NCBI GenBank assembly: GCA_038234975.1
Contig: JBBSUK010000002.1
Coordinates: 8,051 to 72,050, forward strand
Length of the DNA stretch: 64,000 nucleotides
DNA from: Schlegelella_A sp038234975
Lineage (GTDB): Bacteria; Pseudomonadota; Gammaproteobacteria; Burkholderiales; Burkholderiaceae_C
Reading direction: 5' to 3'
The notes under the pieces are model-generated. The model made no database searches. It had not been told where the DNA came from and worked only from the letters and a program-made list of their open reading frames with translations. The position numbers and the translations under genes were made by a program. Below are positions 21,191 through 29,700 of this stretch, one piece after another; the stretch's first letter is position 1, and every line of letters begins with the position of its first letter.

Positions 21191-22222
21191 TCAGGCCTTG
21201 CCGAGCTTCGCGTTCGCCCGCTTGGCAAAGTCGTTGGTCCAGATCGCCGGCAGGTCGACCTTCGCCGACGCCACGGCCGGGTCGATGCTCGCCAGGGCGC
21301 GGCGCGCCGTCTCGCCGCCGGCCGGCGGAAACATGCCGTCGGGCGAGAGCGCGCCCTTGGCGGCGAGGAATGCGTCGACGTAGACGGCGCGGTCGCCGAG
21401 CAGGTAGGTCTCGGGAACGGCCTTGATGATGTCGGCGGCGCCGGCCTTCTGGATCCACCGGTCGGCGCGGACGATCGCGTTGGCGAGCGCCTGCACGGTG
21501 CGCGGGTTCTGGTCGATGAAGGTCTGCTGCGTGTAGAGGCACGCGGCCGGCATCGGCCCGCCGAAGACCCGGTCGGCCTCGGCAACGTTGCGCGTATCGG
21601 AAATGATCTTGAGGTCGCCGGAGCGGACCAGCAGCGTGATCACCGGGTCGAGGTTGGAGATCGCGTCGATCTGCCCGGAGCGCATCGCCGCCACCGCACC
21701 GCTGCCGGCACCGACGCCGATGATCGACACGTCGCTCGGCTTCAGCCCCGCTTTGGCGAGGACGAAGTTGGCGAGCACGTTGGTCGACGACCCGGGGGCG
21801 GTGACGCCGAGCTTCTTGCCCTTCAGATCGGCGATCGACTTGTAGTCGGGCATCGTTTTCGGGTTGACGCCGAGGACGATCTGCGGGGCGCGGCCCTGCA
21901 GCACGAAGGCGCGCAGGCGCTGGCCCTTGACCTGCATGTTGATGGTGTGCTCGAACGCGCCGGACACCACGTCGGCGCTGCCGCCGATCAGCGCCTGCAA
22001 TGCCCGCGAGCCGCCGGAGAAGTCGGCGATGGTGAGGTCGAGCCCTTCGTCCTTGAAGTAGCCCTGCGTCTCCGCAATCGTCAGCGGCAGGTAGTACAGC
22101 AGGTTCTTGCCGCCGACGGCCAGCGTGAGCTTGGGCTTCTCGAGCGACTGGGCGCGAACCAGCATCGAAGGCCCGACGAGGCCCGCAGCGGCGAGGGTTT
22201 GGACGAGGCGGCGGCGTTGCAT
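21191..22222 (-). CDS. ABC transporter substrate-binding protein, SsuA/NMT1-like
   Basis: This 343-residue periplasmic protein has a signal peptide starting MQRRRLVQ and ending near RAQ. The NMT1/SsuA fold is shown by the YYLPLTIAETQGYFKDEGLD segment, the GGSADVVSGAFEHT stretch and the GVTAPGSSTNVLA pocket. An earlier in-frame ATG exists at 22237, but GGAG lies 9 bases before the ATG at 22222, which also gives a cleaner signal peptide. It captures the ligand for the ATPase and permease of this cluster. The region 22223-22279 separates it from the divergent vapBC genes. Confidence 0.9.
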   Translation of the reverse strand: MQRRRLVQTLAAAGLVGPSMLVRAQSLEKPKLTLAVGGKNLLYYLPLTIAETQGYFKDEGLDLTIADFSGGSRALQALIGGSADVVSGAFEHTINMQVKGQRLRAFVLQGRAPQIVLGVNPKTMPDYKSIADLKGKKLGVTAPGSSTNVLANFVLAKAGLKPSDVSIIGVGAGSGAVAAMRSGQIDAISNLDPVITLLVRSGDLKIISDTRNVAEADRVFGGPMPAACLYTQQTFIDQNPRTVQALANAIVRADRWIQKAGAADIIKAVPETYLLGDRAVYVDAFLAAKGALSPDGMFPPAGGETARRALASIDPAVASAKVDLPAIWTNDFAKRANAKLGKA

Positions 22223-22279
22223 GCTTCTTGTCTCCATTTCTGATCGACCGGTTCCTCATCATACGATAGGATCATCGAT

Positions 22280-22489
22280 ATGAACACCGTTACCGTGTCG
22301 CCCAAGTTCCAGGTCGTGATCCCGCTCGAGGTCCGACGCCGGATGCGCCTCGAGCCAGGCGCCAAGCTCGGCGTCGTCGAGTTCAACGGCGGGCTGCGCC
22401 TGATGCCGTTGCGGTCGCCGTCGACGCTGCGGGGCATCGCCCGTGGCGTCGACCCCCGGATCGACGACGAGCCCGATCGCGCGTTGTGA
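22280..22489 (+). CDS. vapB: AbrB/MazE-type antitoxin, VapB
   Basis: This 69-residue protein has an N-terminal swapped-hairpin AbrB domain with the usual pattern VSPKFQVVIPLEVRRRM followed by LEPGAKLGVVEF. The C-terminal 25 residues are polar and are the expected toxin-binding arm. Such antitoxins bind their own promoter and neutralise a partner PIN toxin. AGGA lies about 8 bases before the ATG. The stop overlaps the GTG of the PIN-domain gene (GTGA), which is the normal antitoxin-toxin order. Confidence 0.9.
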   Translation: MNTVTVSPKFQVVIPLEVRRRMRLEPGAKLGVVEFNGGLRLMPLRSPSTLRGIARGVDPRIDDEPDRAL

Positions 22490-22926
22490 GCACGTCGCCG
22501 CGACGTCGCCGCGGCGCCATTCCCGGCGCCGACGCATCGCCGATCGCCCTCGATTCCTCGTGCTGGATGGAGTTCTTCGTCGACAGCGAGCGTGCCGATC
22601 TCTACGCCGACGCGATCGAGAGCGTCGACGGGCTGGTCGTCCCGGTGTTGACGGTCTACGAGGTGGTGAAGAAGCTGTTGCGCGACGCCGGCGACGACAT
22701 CGCGTCGACCGCGCTTTCGCTGATGCAGCGCGGCAAGGTCGTCGACGTCGACCTGGGGCTCGCGGTCGTCGCCGCGTCCAGCGGATTGCCGCTGGCCGAC
22801 AGTCTGATCTACGCCGCGGCGCGCCCCCACGGCGCCGTGCTCTGGACCCAGGACGCGCACTTCGACGGGCTGGCCGGCGTCCGCTACTTCGCCAAGCAGA
22901 CGTCGCCTGCACGACCGCGTCCCTAG
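22486..22926 (+). CDS. vapC: PIN-domain ribonuclease toxin, VapC
   Basis: This 146-residue PIN-domain protein has the acidic Mg2+ site D23, E59, D105 and D123, all in their usual settings (ALDSSCW, VYEVVKK, LADSLIYA, TQDAHF). VapC toxins cut tRNA or rRNA when not bound by VapB. The GTG start is set by the 4-base overlap with vapB. The first 18 residues are Arg/Pro-rich and lie outside the domain, so the native start could be slightly later. The RNA target cannot be predicted. Confidence 0.9.
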   Translation: MSTSPRRRRGAIPGADASPIALDSSCWMEFFVDSERADLYADAIESVDGLVVPVLTVYEVVKKLLRDAGDDIASTALSLMQRGKVVDVDLGLAVVAASSGLPLADSLIYAAARPHGAVLWTQDAHFDGLAGVRYFAKQTSPARPRP

Positions 22927-22936
22927 AATCGACTCG

Positions 22937-24316
22937 ATGACGACACGGGCCCGGCGCTGGGCGATCTGCACGGCCCTGTCGCTGGCGACCGCCTCCGTCG
23001 TCGCCCAACCCCGCCCGCCCGCCGGCGTTCCGGAGGCCGTCGCGCCGGCTCCGGTGGCGGCGCCGGTCTCGCTCTCCGCGCGCAAGGTGTACGAGCAGGC
23101 GCGCTCGCAGCTCGTGCAGTTGCGCACGGTGCTCAAGGGCCGCGCCAGCCAGACCTCGGTCGGCTCGGGATTCTTCGTCTCGGCAGACGGGCTCATCGTC
23201 AGCAACTTCCACGTCGTCGCAGAGGCGGCGCTCAAGCCCGACCGGCACGACCTCGTCTACGTGACCGCCGACGGGCGTGAAGCCAAGGTCGACATCGTGC
23301 AGATCGACGTGCTGCACGACCTGGCGCTGCTGCGCGCCGCCGACACCGCGACGGCCACGGCGGGCAAGGGCTTCGACGCGCTCGCGTTTCGCCCCGACGC
23401 CGAGCCACTGGCGCAGGGCGAGCGCATCTATTCGCTCGGCAACCCGCTCGACGTCGGCTTCGCGGTCACGCAAGGCACCTACAACGGACTCGTCAAGCGC
23501 AGCTTCTATCCCCAGATCTTCTTCGGCGGCGCGCTCTCCGGCGGCATGAGCGGCGGCCCGGCGCTCGACGAACAGGGGCGCGTCGTCGGCATCAACGTGG
23601 CCCGCCGGGTCGACGGAGAGCAGGTGAGCTTCCTCGTTCCGGCGACCTTCGCGGTGGCGCTCATCGCCAGGGGCCGCGACGCGAAGCCGCTCGCCGGGCC
23701 GGCCTACGCGATCGTCGACCAGCAGCTGCTCGTGCACCAGCAGGCGCTCACCGACCGCTTCATCGCGCAGGGCTTCAAGCCGGCGACGCATCTGCGCTAT
23801 CGCGTGCCGGTGCCGCCCGACGAGTTCATGCGCTGCTGGGGATCGAGCCAGCCGTCGCGCACCGGCGGGCTCGACTTCGAGCGGTCGGACTGCGTCATGG
23901 ACACGCGCATCTTCGTCGGCGACTTCACCACCGGCGCGATCGCGCTGCGCCACGAGAGCTACGACGGCTCCAAGCTCGGCACGCTGCGCTTCGCCGATCG
24001 CTACTCGCAGAGCTTTCGCAACGAAGGGTTCGTCCGTCTCGGCCCGCAGCACCAGACCAAGCCGCGCTGCAGCGAGGACTACGTCGACCGCGACGGCCTC
24101 GTGCTGCGCGCCGTGATCTGCCTGCGCGCGTATCGAAAGCTGCCGCAGCTCTACGACGTGTCGGTGCTCGTCGCCACGCTCGACCAGCCGCAGTCGGGTG
24201 TGCAGGGCCGCTTCGACGCGCAGGGGATCAACTTCGCGAACGCACAGCGCCTCGCGCGCCACTACCTCGACGGGTTCGGCTGGGTGCAGCCGTCGAAGAC
24301 GAAGGCGACGCCATGA
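22937..24316 (+). CDS. Secreted trypsin-like serine protease (S1C-type) with unknown C-terminal domain
   Basis: This 459-residue protein has a signal peptide (cleavage near VVAQ, residue 24), a Pro/Ala-rich linker and a chymotrypsin-fold domain with catalytic triad H92, D128 and S205 (in GMSGGP). No PDZ domain follows, unlike DegP/HtrA. The region after about residue 250 has several Cys and no family I recognise. It should act in the periplasm or envelope. It is the first gene of a coupled trio: its stop overlaps the ATG of the FHA-domain gene, which overlaps a short-chain dehydrogenase gene. Confidence 0.85.
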   Translation: MTTRARRWAICTALSLATASVVAQPRPPAGVPEAVAPAPVAAPVSLSARKVYEQARSQLVQLRTVLKGRASQTSVGSGFFVSADGLIVSNFHVVAEAALKPDRHDLVYVTADGREAKVDIVQIDVLHDLALLRAADTATATAGKGFDALAFRPDAEPLAQGERIYSLGNPLDVGFAVTQGTYNGLVKRSFYPQIFFGGALSGGMSGGPALDEQGRVVGINVARRVDGEQVSFLVPATFAVALIARGRDAKPLAGPAYAIVDQQLLVHQQALTDRFIAQGFKPATHLRYRVPVPPDEFMRCWGSSQPSRTGGLDFERSDCVMDTRIFVGDFTTGAIALRHESYDGSKLGTLRFADRYSQSFRNEGFVRLGPQHQTKPRCSEDYVDRDGLVLRAVICLRAYRKLPQLYDVSVLVATLDQPQSGVQGRFDAQGINFANAQRLARHYLDGFGWVQPSKTKATP

Positions 24317-25320
24317 TCGCGCTGGTCGAGGCAATCGACCGCGACGGCACGGTTCGACAGGCATGGCGCGTCGAGCGCTGGCCGCTGACGATCGGCCGCG
24401 CGCTCGACAACGACGTCGTCCTGAGCGACCCGCACGTCGCCGCGCACCACGCGCGCATCGACGCGCCGGCCGAGGGCGCGGCCGGCCTCGTCGTCGGCGC
24501 CGGCGAGACGCGCAACGGCGTCGTCGTCGACGGCCGGGCCATCGCCGGCGGCGCGACCGCGACGATCGCCGACAGCAGCCGCGACCTCGACCTCCAGGTC
24601 GGCCGCACGACGCTGCGCCTGCGCCTGGCGAGCCACGCGCTGGCGCCGGAGCAGGTGGTGGCGCCCATCGTCGGCGGGTCGCTGCGCTGGGAGGCGACGG
24701 CGGCGCTCGGTCTCGTCGTCCTCGCTGGCGCGGTGTTCACGACTTGGCTCTCGACCGACCCCGACAATCTCGCCCGTGCCATCGGCACCGTGCTCGTCTC
24801 GACCGTGGCGATGTTCGCGCTGTGGTGCGGCGCCTGGGCGCTGCTGTCGAAGATCGTCGCCCGGCAGGGGCGCTTCGCCTGGCACGTGCGGGTCGCGCTC
24901 GGCGCGTCGGTCGTGCTGCTCGCGCTCAGCGTCGTTCCGGCGCTGCTCGCCTTCTCGCTGTCGTGGCCGTGGGTCACCGATTTCTCGTTCGTCGCCGTGT
25001 ACGCGGTCGGCGCGGTCGCGATCTACCTGCACCTGCTCGCGGTCGAGCCGACGAGGCCGCGGCTGATGCGCGGCGTCGTCGCGGTCGGCTTCGCGGTCGC
25101 CGTCGCGCTGTCGCTGTGGTTCAACGTGCAGCGAACCGGCCGGCCCGGTGAGGAGCTGTACATGAACCACCTCTTTCCGCCGGCGCTGCGCCTGGCCCGT
25201 CCGAAGCCGGTCGACGCCCTCGTCGACGGGCTCGCGCCGATGCAGGCCGTGCTCGACCGACAGGCGAAGGAGAAGGAAGGCGGCGGCGACGAAGGCCCGG
25301 GGGAGAACGACGATGAGTGA
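24313..25320 (+). CDS. FHA-domain protein with five membrane helices
   Basis: This 335-residue protein starts with a cytosolic forkhead-associated domain (about 1-105; GRALDNDVVLSDPHVAAHH is the phosphothreonine-binding core). Five hydrophobic helices (about 128-270) and a polar tail rich in Lys, Glu and Gly follow. It probably recruits a phosphothreonine-bearing partner to the membrane. No Ser/Thr kinase lies in this window. The gene overlaps the upstream protease stop by 4 bases and the dehydrogenase start by 8 bases, so the three are translated together. The signal being sensed is unknown. Confidence 0.82.
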   Translation: MIALVEAIDRDGTVRQAWRVERWPLTIGRALDNDVVLSDPHVAAHHARIDAPAEGAAGLVVGAGETRNGVVVDGRAIAGGATATIADSSRDLDLQVGRTTLRLRLASHALAPEQVVAPIVGGSLRWEATAALGLVVLAGAVFTTWLSTDPDNLARAIGTVLVSTVAMFALWCGAWALLSKIVARQGRFAWHVRVALGASVVLLALSVVPALLAFSLSWPWVTDFSFVAVYAVGAVAIYLHLLAVEPTRPRLMRGVVAVGFAVAVALSLWFNVQRTGRPGEELYMNHLFPPALRLARPKPVDALVDGLAPMQAVLDRQAKEKEGGGDEGPGENDDE

Positions 25321-26068
25321 CCCGCTCGGGTCGACCTCGACCGTGCTCGTGACCGGCGGCAGCCGAGGCATCGGCGCGGCGACCTGCCGTCTTGCCGCCG
25401 CCGCGGGCTGGGTGGTCGGCGTGAACTACATGCACGACGAAACAGCCGCCGAGCGCGTCGTCCAGGGGATTCGCGACGGCGGCGGAACCGCGCTCGCGAT
25501 CCGCTGCGACGTGGCCGACGAACGCGACGTCGTCGCCATGTTCGAACGGGTCGACGCCGAGCTGCCGCCGCTCGCCGGCCTCGTCAACAACGCCGGCATC
25601 GTCGGCGCGGCCGCCCGCATCGACGCGATCGACCGGGCACGGCTCGAACGCATGTTCGCCGTCAACGTCTACGGCAGCTTCCACTGCGCCGCGCAGGCGA
25701 TTCGACGAATGAGGAGCCGCCGCGGCGGCGCGATCGTCAACGTCTCGTCGGCCGCGGCCAAGCTCGGCGCGCCGGGCCAGTACGTCGACTACGCCGCGGC
25801 CAAGGGCGCGATCGAGACCTTCACCGTCGGATTGGCGAAGGAGGTCGCCGGCGATGGCATCCGCGTCAACGCCGTGCGCCCCGGCATCATCGACACCGAC
25901 ATCCACGCCTCGGGCGGCACGCCCGATCGCGTCGCGCAGATGGCGCCGCAGTTGCCGATGCGCCGCGCCGGCACGGCCGACGAGGTCGCCGAGGCGATCG
26001 TCTGGCTGCTCTCGGACAAGGCGAGCTACACGAACGGCTCGATCGTCGAGGTGACCGGCGGCCGATAG
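25313..26068 (+). CDS. Short-chain dehydrogenase/reductase (SDR family)
   Basis: This 251-residue classical SDR has the nucleotide motif TGGSRGIG (14-21), NNAG (92-95), catalytic S145 or S146 and Y160-x-x-x-K164. The NYMHD segment after strand 2 has no acidic residue at the usual NAD-selecting place, so NADP use is possible. It resembles glucose-1-dehydrogenase and 3-oxoacyl reductase relatives; the substrate is not evident. It overlaps the FHA gene, which is an odd partner for a metabolic oxidoreductase. Confidence 0.88.
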   Translation: MSDPLGSTSTVLVTGGSRGIGAATCRLAAAAGWVVGVNYMHDETAAERVVQGIRDGGGTALAIRCDVADERDVVAMFERVDAELPPLAGLVNNAGIVGAAARIDAIDRARLERMFAVNVYGSFHCAAQAIRRMRSRRGGAIVNVSSAAAKLGAPGQYVDYAAAKGAIETFTVGLAKEVAGDGIRVNAVRPGIIDTDIHASGGTPDRVAQMAPQLPMRRAGTADEVAEAIVWLLSDKASYTNGSIVEVTGGR

Positions 26069-26414
26069 CTCGGGCTGCTTGCCAGGCGGCTGGTGAACCG
26101 ACGCAGCTCAGCGCGCGGCCGCGACAACCTCGGCGAAGTGCTCGGCGGCTTCGTGAAGTGATGATCCTGCTCGGCTTCCTGCTCGCCGCCACCACCGTTC
26201 CACGTCCACGACCAGATCGAGGTCAACGGCGATGAAGGCACGGTCGAGCGCATCGAGACGCGGCGACGATCAGTCGGCCGCGACCCGGGCGGTGAGCGGG
26301 CGCTCAACGAGGCCCGCATCGACTTCCACCCGACGGCAAGCGGGCGAATCGACCGGGTCGGGCGACGACGAGCCGGGCCGAAGCGGGCCGCGCCCTAGAG
26401 CCCGGCCGAGGGCC
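26069..26414. other. 346-base stretch with no intact gene; possible MscS-type relic
   Basis: No convincing start, Shine-Dalgarno or complete frame is present. On the + strand one frame reads DNLGEVLGGFVK, two stops, and then from 26198 FHVHDQIEVNGDEGTVERIE. In MscS channels an NL..GF helix end is followed closely by a PFxVGDxIEVxGxxGTVExI beta domain, so this may be the remains of such a gene with insertions and stops. The rest of the frame (to a TAG at about 26400) is Arg/Gly-rich and shows no similarity I recognise. Chance similarity is a real alternative. Confidence 0.3.
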
Positions 26415-27473
26415 TCAGTCGGCCTTGATCCCCGCCGCCCGCACCACCTTGCCCCACTTCTCGTACTCGGCGAGGAAGAAGCGGCGGAAATCATCGGGCG
26501 TTCCGCCGGCGACCATCGCGCCCTGCTTCACCAGGATCTCGCGGAAGTCCTTCTGCTGCATCGTCGCGTCGAGCGCCGTCGACAGCGCATCGACGATGCG
26601 GCGGTCGGTGCCTGCCGGGGCGAGCAGGCCGAACCAGGTGCCGGCCTCGAAATCCTTGATGCCCGCCTGCTGCATCGTCGGCAGGTTCGGCAACAGCTCG
26701 GCACGCTTGTCGGAGGTGACAGCCAGGGCGCGCAGCGTCCGGTTCTCGACGTGCGGCAGCGAGGTGACGATGACGTCGAACATCATGTCGATCTGGCCGC
26801 CGAGCAGGTCGGTCAGCGCCGGCGCGCTTCCCTTGTACGGAACGTGGACGATGTCGATGCCGGCCAGCGACTTGAACAGCTCGCCCGCGAGGTGGGCCGA
26901 GCTGCCGTTGCCGAACGAGCCGTAGGTAAGGCTGCCGGGCCTGGCCTTCGCCAGACGCACCAGGTCGGCGACGGTCGTCGCCGGCACTTTCGGGTTGACG
27001 ACCAGCATGAGCGGCGCGGTCGCGACCAGCTTGATAGGTTCGAAACCCTTGATCGGCTCGTAGGGCAGCTTGGCGTAGATGTGCGGCGTGACGACCAGCG
27101 GCCCGGCGGCGCTGAACAGCAGCGTGTAGCCGTCCGGCGCCGCCTTGGCCACCGCGTCGTGTCCGACGCTGCCACCGGCGCCGGTGCGGTTCTCGACGAC
27201 GAACGGCTGCCCCAGCCGGGTCGACAGCGACTGCGCGACGAGGCGGGCGGTCGTGTCGGTGGAGCCGCCGACCGCGTACGGCACGACGATGCGCACCGGC
27301 TTGATCGGATAGGTCGACTGGGCGCGCACCAGTCCGGCCCCCGCCAACGGAGCCACCGCGGCCAGACGCAACAGGGAGGCGAGATGGTCGCGGCGCGACT
27401 GGCTGGCGACAGGACGTTCGACGACGTGCCGGGCGGCATCCCCGGGCTGGTCGATGGACTTCGGGTTCTTCAA
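26415..27473 (-). CDS. Bug/TctC-type tripartite tricarboxylate transporter substrate-binding protein
   Basis: This 352-residue periplasmic binding protein has the Bug-family landmarks: YPIKPVRIVVPYAVGGSTD near the mature N-terminus, the ENRTGAGGSVGHDAVAKA segment and a VPYKGSAPALTDLLGGQIDMMF stretch. The N-terminal 50 residues are unusually long before the hydrophobic export segment, so translation could begin later. No TctA or TctB permease genes lie nearby, as is common for this expanded family in betaproteobacteria. It follows the Rieske oxygenase gene by 35 bases and may supply that enzyme's substrate or a relative. Confidence 0.92.
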   Translation of the reverse strand: MKNPKSIDQPGDAARHVVERPVASQSRRDHLASLLRLAAVAPLAGAGLVRAQSTYPIKPVRIVVPYAVGGSTDTTARLVAQSLSTRLGQPFVVENRTGAGGSVGHDAVAKAAPDGYTLLFSAAGPLVVTPHIYAKLPYEPIKGFEPIKLVATAPLMLVVNPKVPATTVADLVRLAKARPGSLTYGSFGNGSSAHLAGELFKSLAGIDIVHVPYKGSAPALTDLLGGQIDMMFDVIVTSLPHVENRTLRALAVTSDKRAELLPNLPTMQQAGIKDFEAGTWFGLLAPAGTDRRIVDALSTALDATMQQKDFREILVKQGAMVAGGTPDDFRRFFLAEYEKWGKVVRAAGIKAD

Positions 27474-27508
27474 CGCTGGTCTCCTTGTGGTGGCTGCCGA
27501 CGCATCGC

Positions 27509-28801
27509 TCAGGTCCGGACAAGGCCGACGCGATCACCGAATCGCTCGTGCATGACGGCCTCGAAGGGAACACCTTCTGCGACGATCCAGCTCCCCGAGC
27601 GCAGGCGATAGCTCTGCGGGTGCCAGGGCGCGGTCGGCGGCCGTCCGGCGGCCAGCGAGCGCGCGCCCTCGATCATCAGCCGGCGGAACCTGACGATCGC
27701 CGCGTCGGACGCGGTCAGGTGCTCCTGCGTGCGGTCAGCGATGCGGCCCTGGCTGTCCTGGATCATCGCGTCCTGTTCGGCGACACCGCGCACGCCGGTG
27801 AAGCTCACGTGCTTCTGCTGGTGGCGATCGATGCGGTACTCGTTGGCCCGGTTCCGGACCGGAACGAAATGGGTGTCGACCTCGGCGATGACGCCATGGC
27901 CCGATGCCAGCGTCGACCGCTCCGCTTCGTCGAGCGGCCGATCCGGATTCCACGCATAGGTGTAGATCCAGCAGTTCTCGTCGTCGATCGGCACCCAGGT
28001 GTAGCCGAAATGCGTCTCGCCCGGCAGCGTCGACGGGGTCGTGCTGTGCGCCGGCAACGCGAACTGGGCGCTGCGCCAGTAGCGATCCGAGCCCTCGGCC
28101 CGACGCGCACCGCCCACCACGAATCCGACCTCGTGCTCGAGGATCGAGAACTCGGGCAGCGGGTCTTCACGGATCCAGCGCAGGCGCTTCTCGTCGGCCG
28201 GCGCGTCGGCATTCCCGTTCGAGGGAACGCCGGGCGCGGGCATGTGCAGGAAGGAGAAATGAGAGGTGTCGAGCGCGCCCTCGAGCGAATGCGCCCAGTT
28301 GCACTCCTGCAGCTTCTTGGTGACGAAGCGGTGCGACGCCGGCACCTGCCCGGCGTCGAGCACCGGCACTTCCGGAACGCTGTTTTCCTCGGGTCCGAGC
28401 CAGGCCCAGACCATCTCGGCGTACTCGCGAGTCCGGTAGGCGCGCAGACGGATCGTGCGGTGATAGGCCGACCCCGCCGGCACGTTCGGCAACTCGAGCG
28501 GGAGGCCCTGCCGGTCGAACTTCCAGCCGTGGAAGACGCACCGGATCGCGCAGTCCTCGTTGCGCCCGAAATAGAGATCGGCGCCGCGATGTGGGCAGCG
28601 CGCGTCGACCAGGCCGACGACGCCGTCGGCAGAGCGGAAGGCGACGAGACGTTCGCCGAAGACGTCGACCCGCAGCGGGGCACCGTCGGCCTCGAGCTGG
28701 CGGGACAACGCGACCGGTTGCCAGTACTGCCGGAAGTAGTCGCCCATCACCGTGCCGGGGCCGGTGCGCGTCAGTGCCTCGTTGTCGGCCGCGCTCAGCA
28801 T
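27509..28801 (-). CDS. Rieske non-haem iron oxygenase, large subunit (phthalate/phenoxybenzoate dioxygenase-like)
   Basis: This 430-residue protein has an N-terminal Rieske 2Fe-2S domain with C69-x-H71 and C88-x-x-H91. A catalytic domain follows whose iron site lies in the NWAHSLEGALDTSHFSFLH region (about 165-185). The arrangement resembles single-component oxygenase subunits such as phthalate 4,5-dioxygenase, which hydroxylate aromatic acids. No matching reductase or ferredoxin gene is in the window. The start ATG at 28801 lies inside the end of the upstream isomerase-like gene (7-base overlap), so the two are co-expressed. The substrate is unknown. Confidence 0.9.
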   Translation of the reverse strand: MLSAADNEALTRTGPGTVMGDYFRQYWQPVALSRQLEADGAPLRVDVFGERLVAFRSADGVVGLVDARCPHRGADLYFGRNEDCAIRCVFHGWKFDRQGLPLELPNVPAGSAYHRTIRLRAYRTREYAEMVWAWLGPEENSVPEVPVLDAGQVPASHRFVTKKLQECNWAHSLEGALDTSHFSFLHMPAPGVPSNGNADAPADEKRLRWIREDPLPEFSILEHEVGFVVGGARRAEGSDRYWRSAQFALPAHSTTPSTLPGETHFGYTWVPIDDENCWIYTYAWNPDRPLDEAERSTLASGHGVIAEVDTHFVPVRNRANEYRIDRHQQKHVSFTGVRGVAEQDAMIQDSQGRIADRTQEHLTASDAAIVRFRRLMIEGARSLAAGRPPTAPWHPQSYRLRSGSWIVAEGVPFEAVMHERFGDRVGLVRT

Positions 28802-29625
28802 CGGTCCGCCCCGCCGCCCGGATTCGCTGACGCGCTCGACGCAGCGGGCCCGATCCCGTACGGTGCGCCCCACCCGAGCGTGTCCAGGGTCGGGCCGGAC
28901 GGCATGTACTCGCAACCGATCCACCGATCCCAGCCCAGCGACTCGATCTGCGCGAACAGGAACGGGAAGTGGATCTCTCCTGTCCCCGGCTCGTGCCGAC
29001 CCGGCACGTTGCCGACCTGGATGTGCCCGATGTGCGGGAAAGCGGCCTGCAGGCGAGGCGTGATGGCGCCTTCCTCCATCTGCACGTGGAAAGTGTCGAA
29101 GCAGAGCTTGACGTTGTCGCGCCCGACCGCGTCGATGACGGCGATGCCTTCGTCGACACGGTGGTAGAGGAAGTCGGGGAAGCGCGCGCGGCAGCAAGGC
29201 TCGAGGATCAGCGTGACGCCGCAAGCGGCGGCGCGGTCCGCCGCCCAGCCGATGTGCTCGACGAAGGTGGCAAGGAGCGCTGCCCGGTCGGCGCCGGCGG
29301 AGACGTTGCCCGGCATCACGTGGACCATCGGCCGGCCGACGGCGCACGAGTAGTCGAGCGCGCGGGCGATGCCGTCGCGAAATTCGGACCGCCTCTCGGC
29401 GAATGCGGCGATGCCGCGCTCGCCGCCGTCCCAGTCGAAGGGAGCCAGGATCTGCACGAGCGACAGGTCGAGATCGGCCAGGCGGACGCTCATTTCCGCG
29501 GCCGCAACGTCATACGGGAACGCGATCTCGACGCCCGCGAAACCGGCGCGCGCCGCAGCGGCGAAACGCTCGGCCATGGGCCATTCGGTGAACAGCCAGC
29601 GGAGGTTGGGATCGAAGCGCAGCAC
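28795..29625 (-). CDS. hyi: Hydroxypyruvate isomerase-like TIM-barrel protein
   Basis: This 276-residue protein of the xylose-isomerase-like barrel superfamily is closest in pattern to hydroxypyruvate isomerase and OtnI. It contains N7 and W10 in the FDPNLRWLFTEWP start, GFAGVEIAFPY, an ILEPCCR segment where the usual metal Glu lies, a FDTFHVQ motif and a GCEYMP end with the second metal Glu. It interconverts hydroxy-keto acids in known members. The last residues (ASANPGGGADRC) overlap the start of the oxygenase gene. It is the first gene of the unit facing the LysR gene. Confidence 0.85.
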   Translation of the reverse strand: MLRFDPNLRWLFTEWPMAERFAAAARAGFAGVEIAFPYDVAAAEMSVRLADLDLSLVQILAPFDWDGGERGIAAFAERRSEFRDGIARALDYSCAVGRPMVHVMPGNVSAGADRAALLATFVEHIGWAADRAAACGVTLILEPCCRARFPDFLYHRVDEGIAVIDAVGRDNVKLCFDTFHVQMEEGAITPRLQAAFPHIGHIQVGNVPGRHEPGTGEIHFPFLFAQIESLGWDRWIGCEYMPSGPTLDTLGWGAPYGIGPAASSASANPGGGADRC

Positions 29626-29681
29626 GGGGTGTCGAAGGTCGGGCAGCGCGACTCTAGTAACGGCCGGCTATTGCGACAAGC

Positions 29682-29700
29682 TAAACTTTCTTACCGTTTA
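29682..29700. promoter_or_regulatory. AT-rich inverted repeat, candidate LysR operator/promoter region
   Basis: A perfect inverted repeat TAAAC-N9-GTTTA lies between the divergent isomerase-like gene (start 29625) and the LysR gene (GTG at 29714). The surrounding stretch from about 29652 to 29710 is much richer in A/T than the rest of the window. LysR-type regulators commonly bind dyads of this size in the spacer between their gene and a divergent target operon. Binding is inferred, not shown. Confidence 0.5.

Noticed and set aside
26232..26400. Small Arg/Ser/Thr-rich frame beginning ATGAAGGCACGG as a gene
   Set aside because: No Shine-Dalgarno and no domain. The frame runs on into the antisense of the TctC gene; the alternative frame with the MscS-like segment is more informative.
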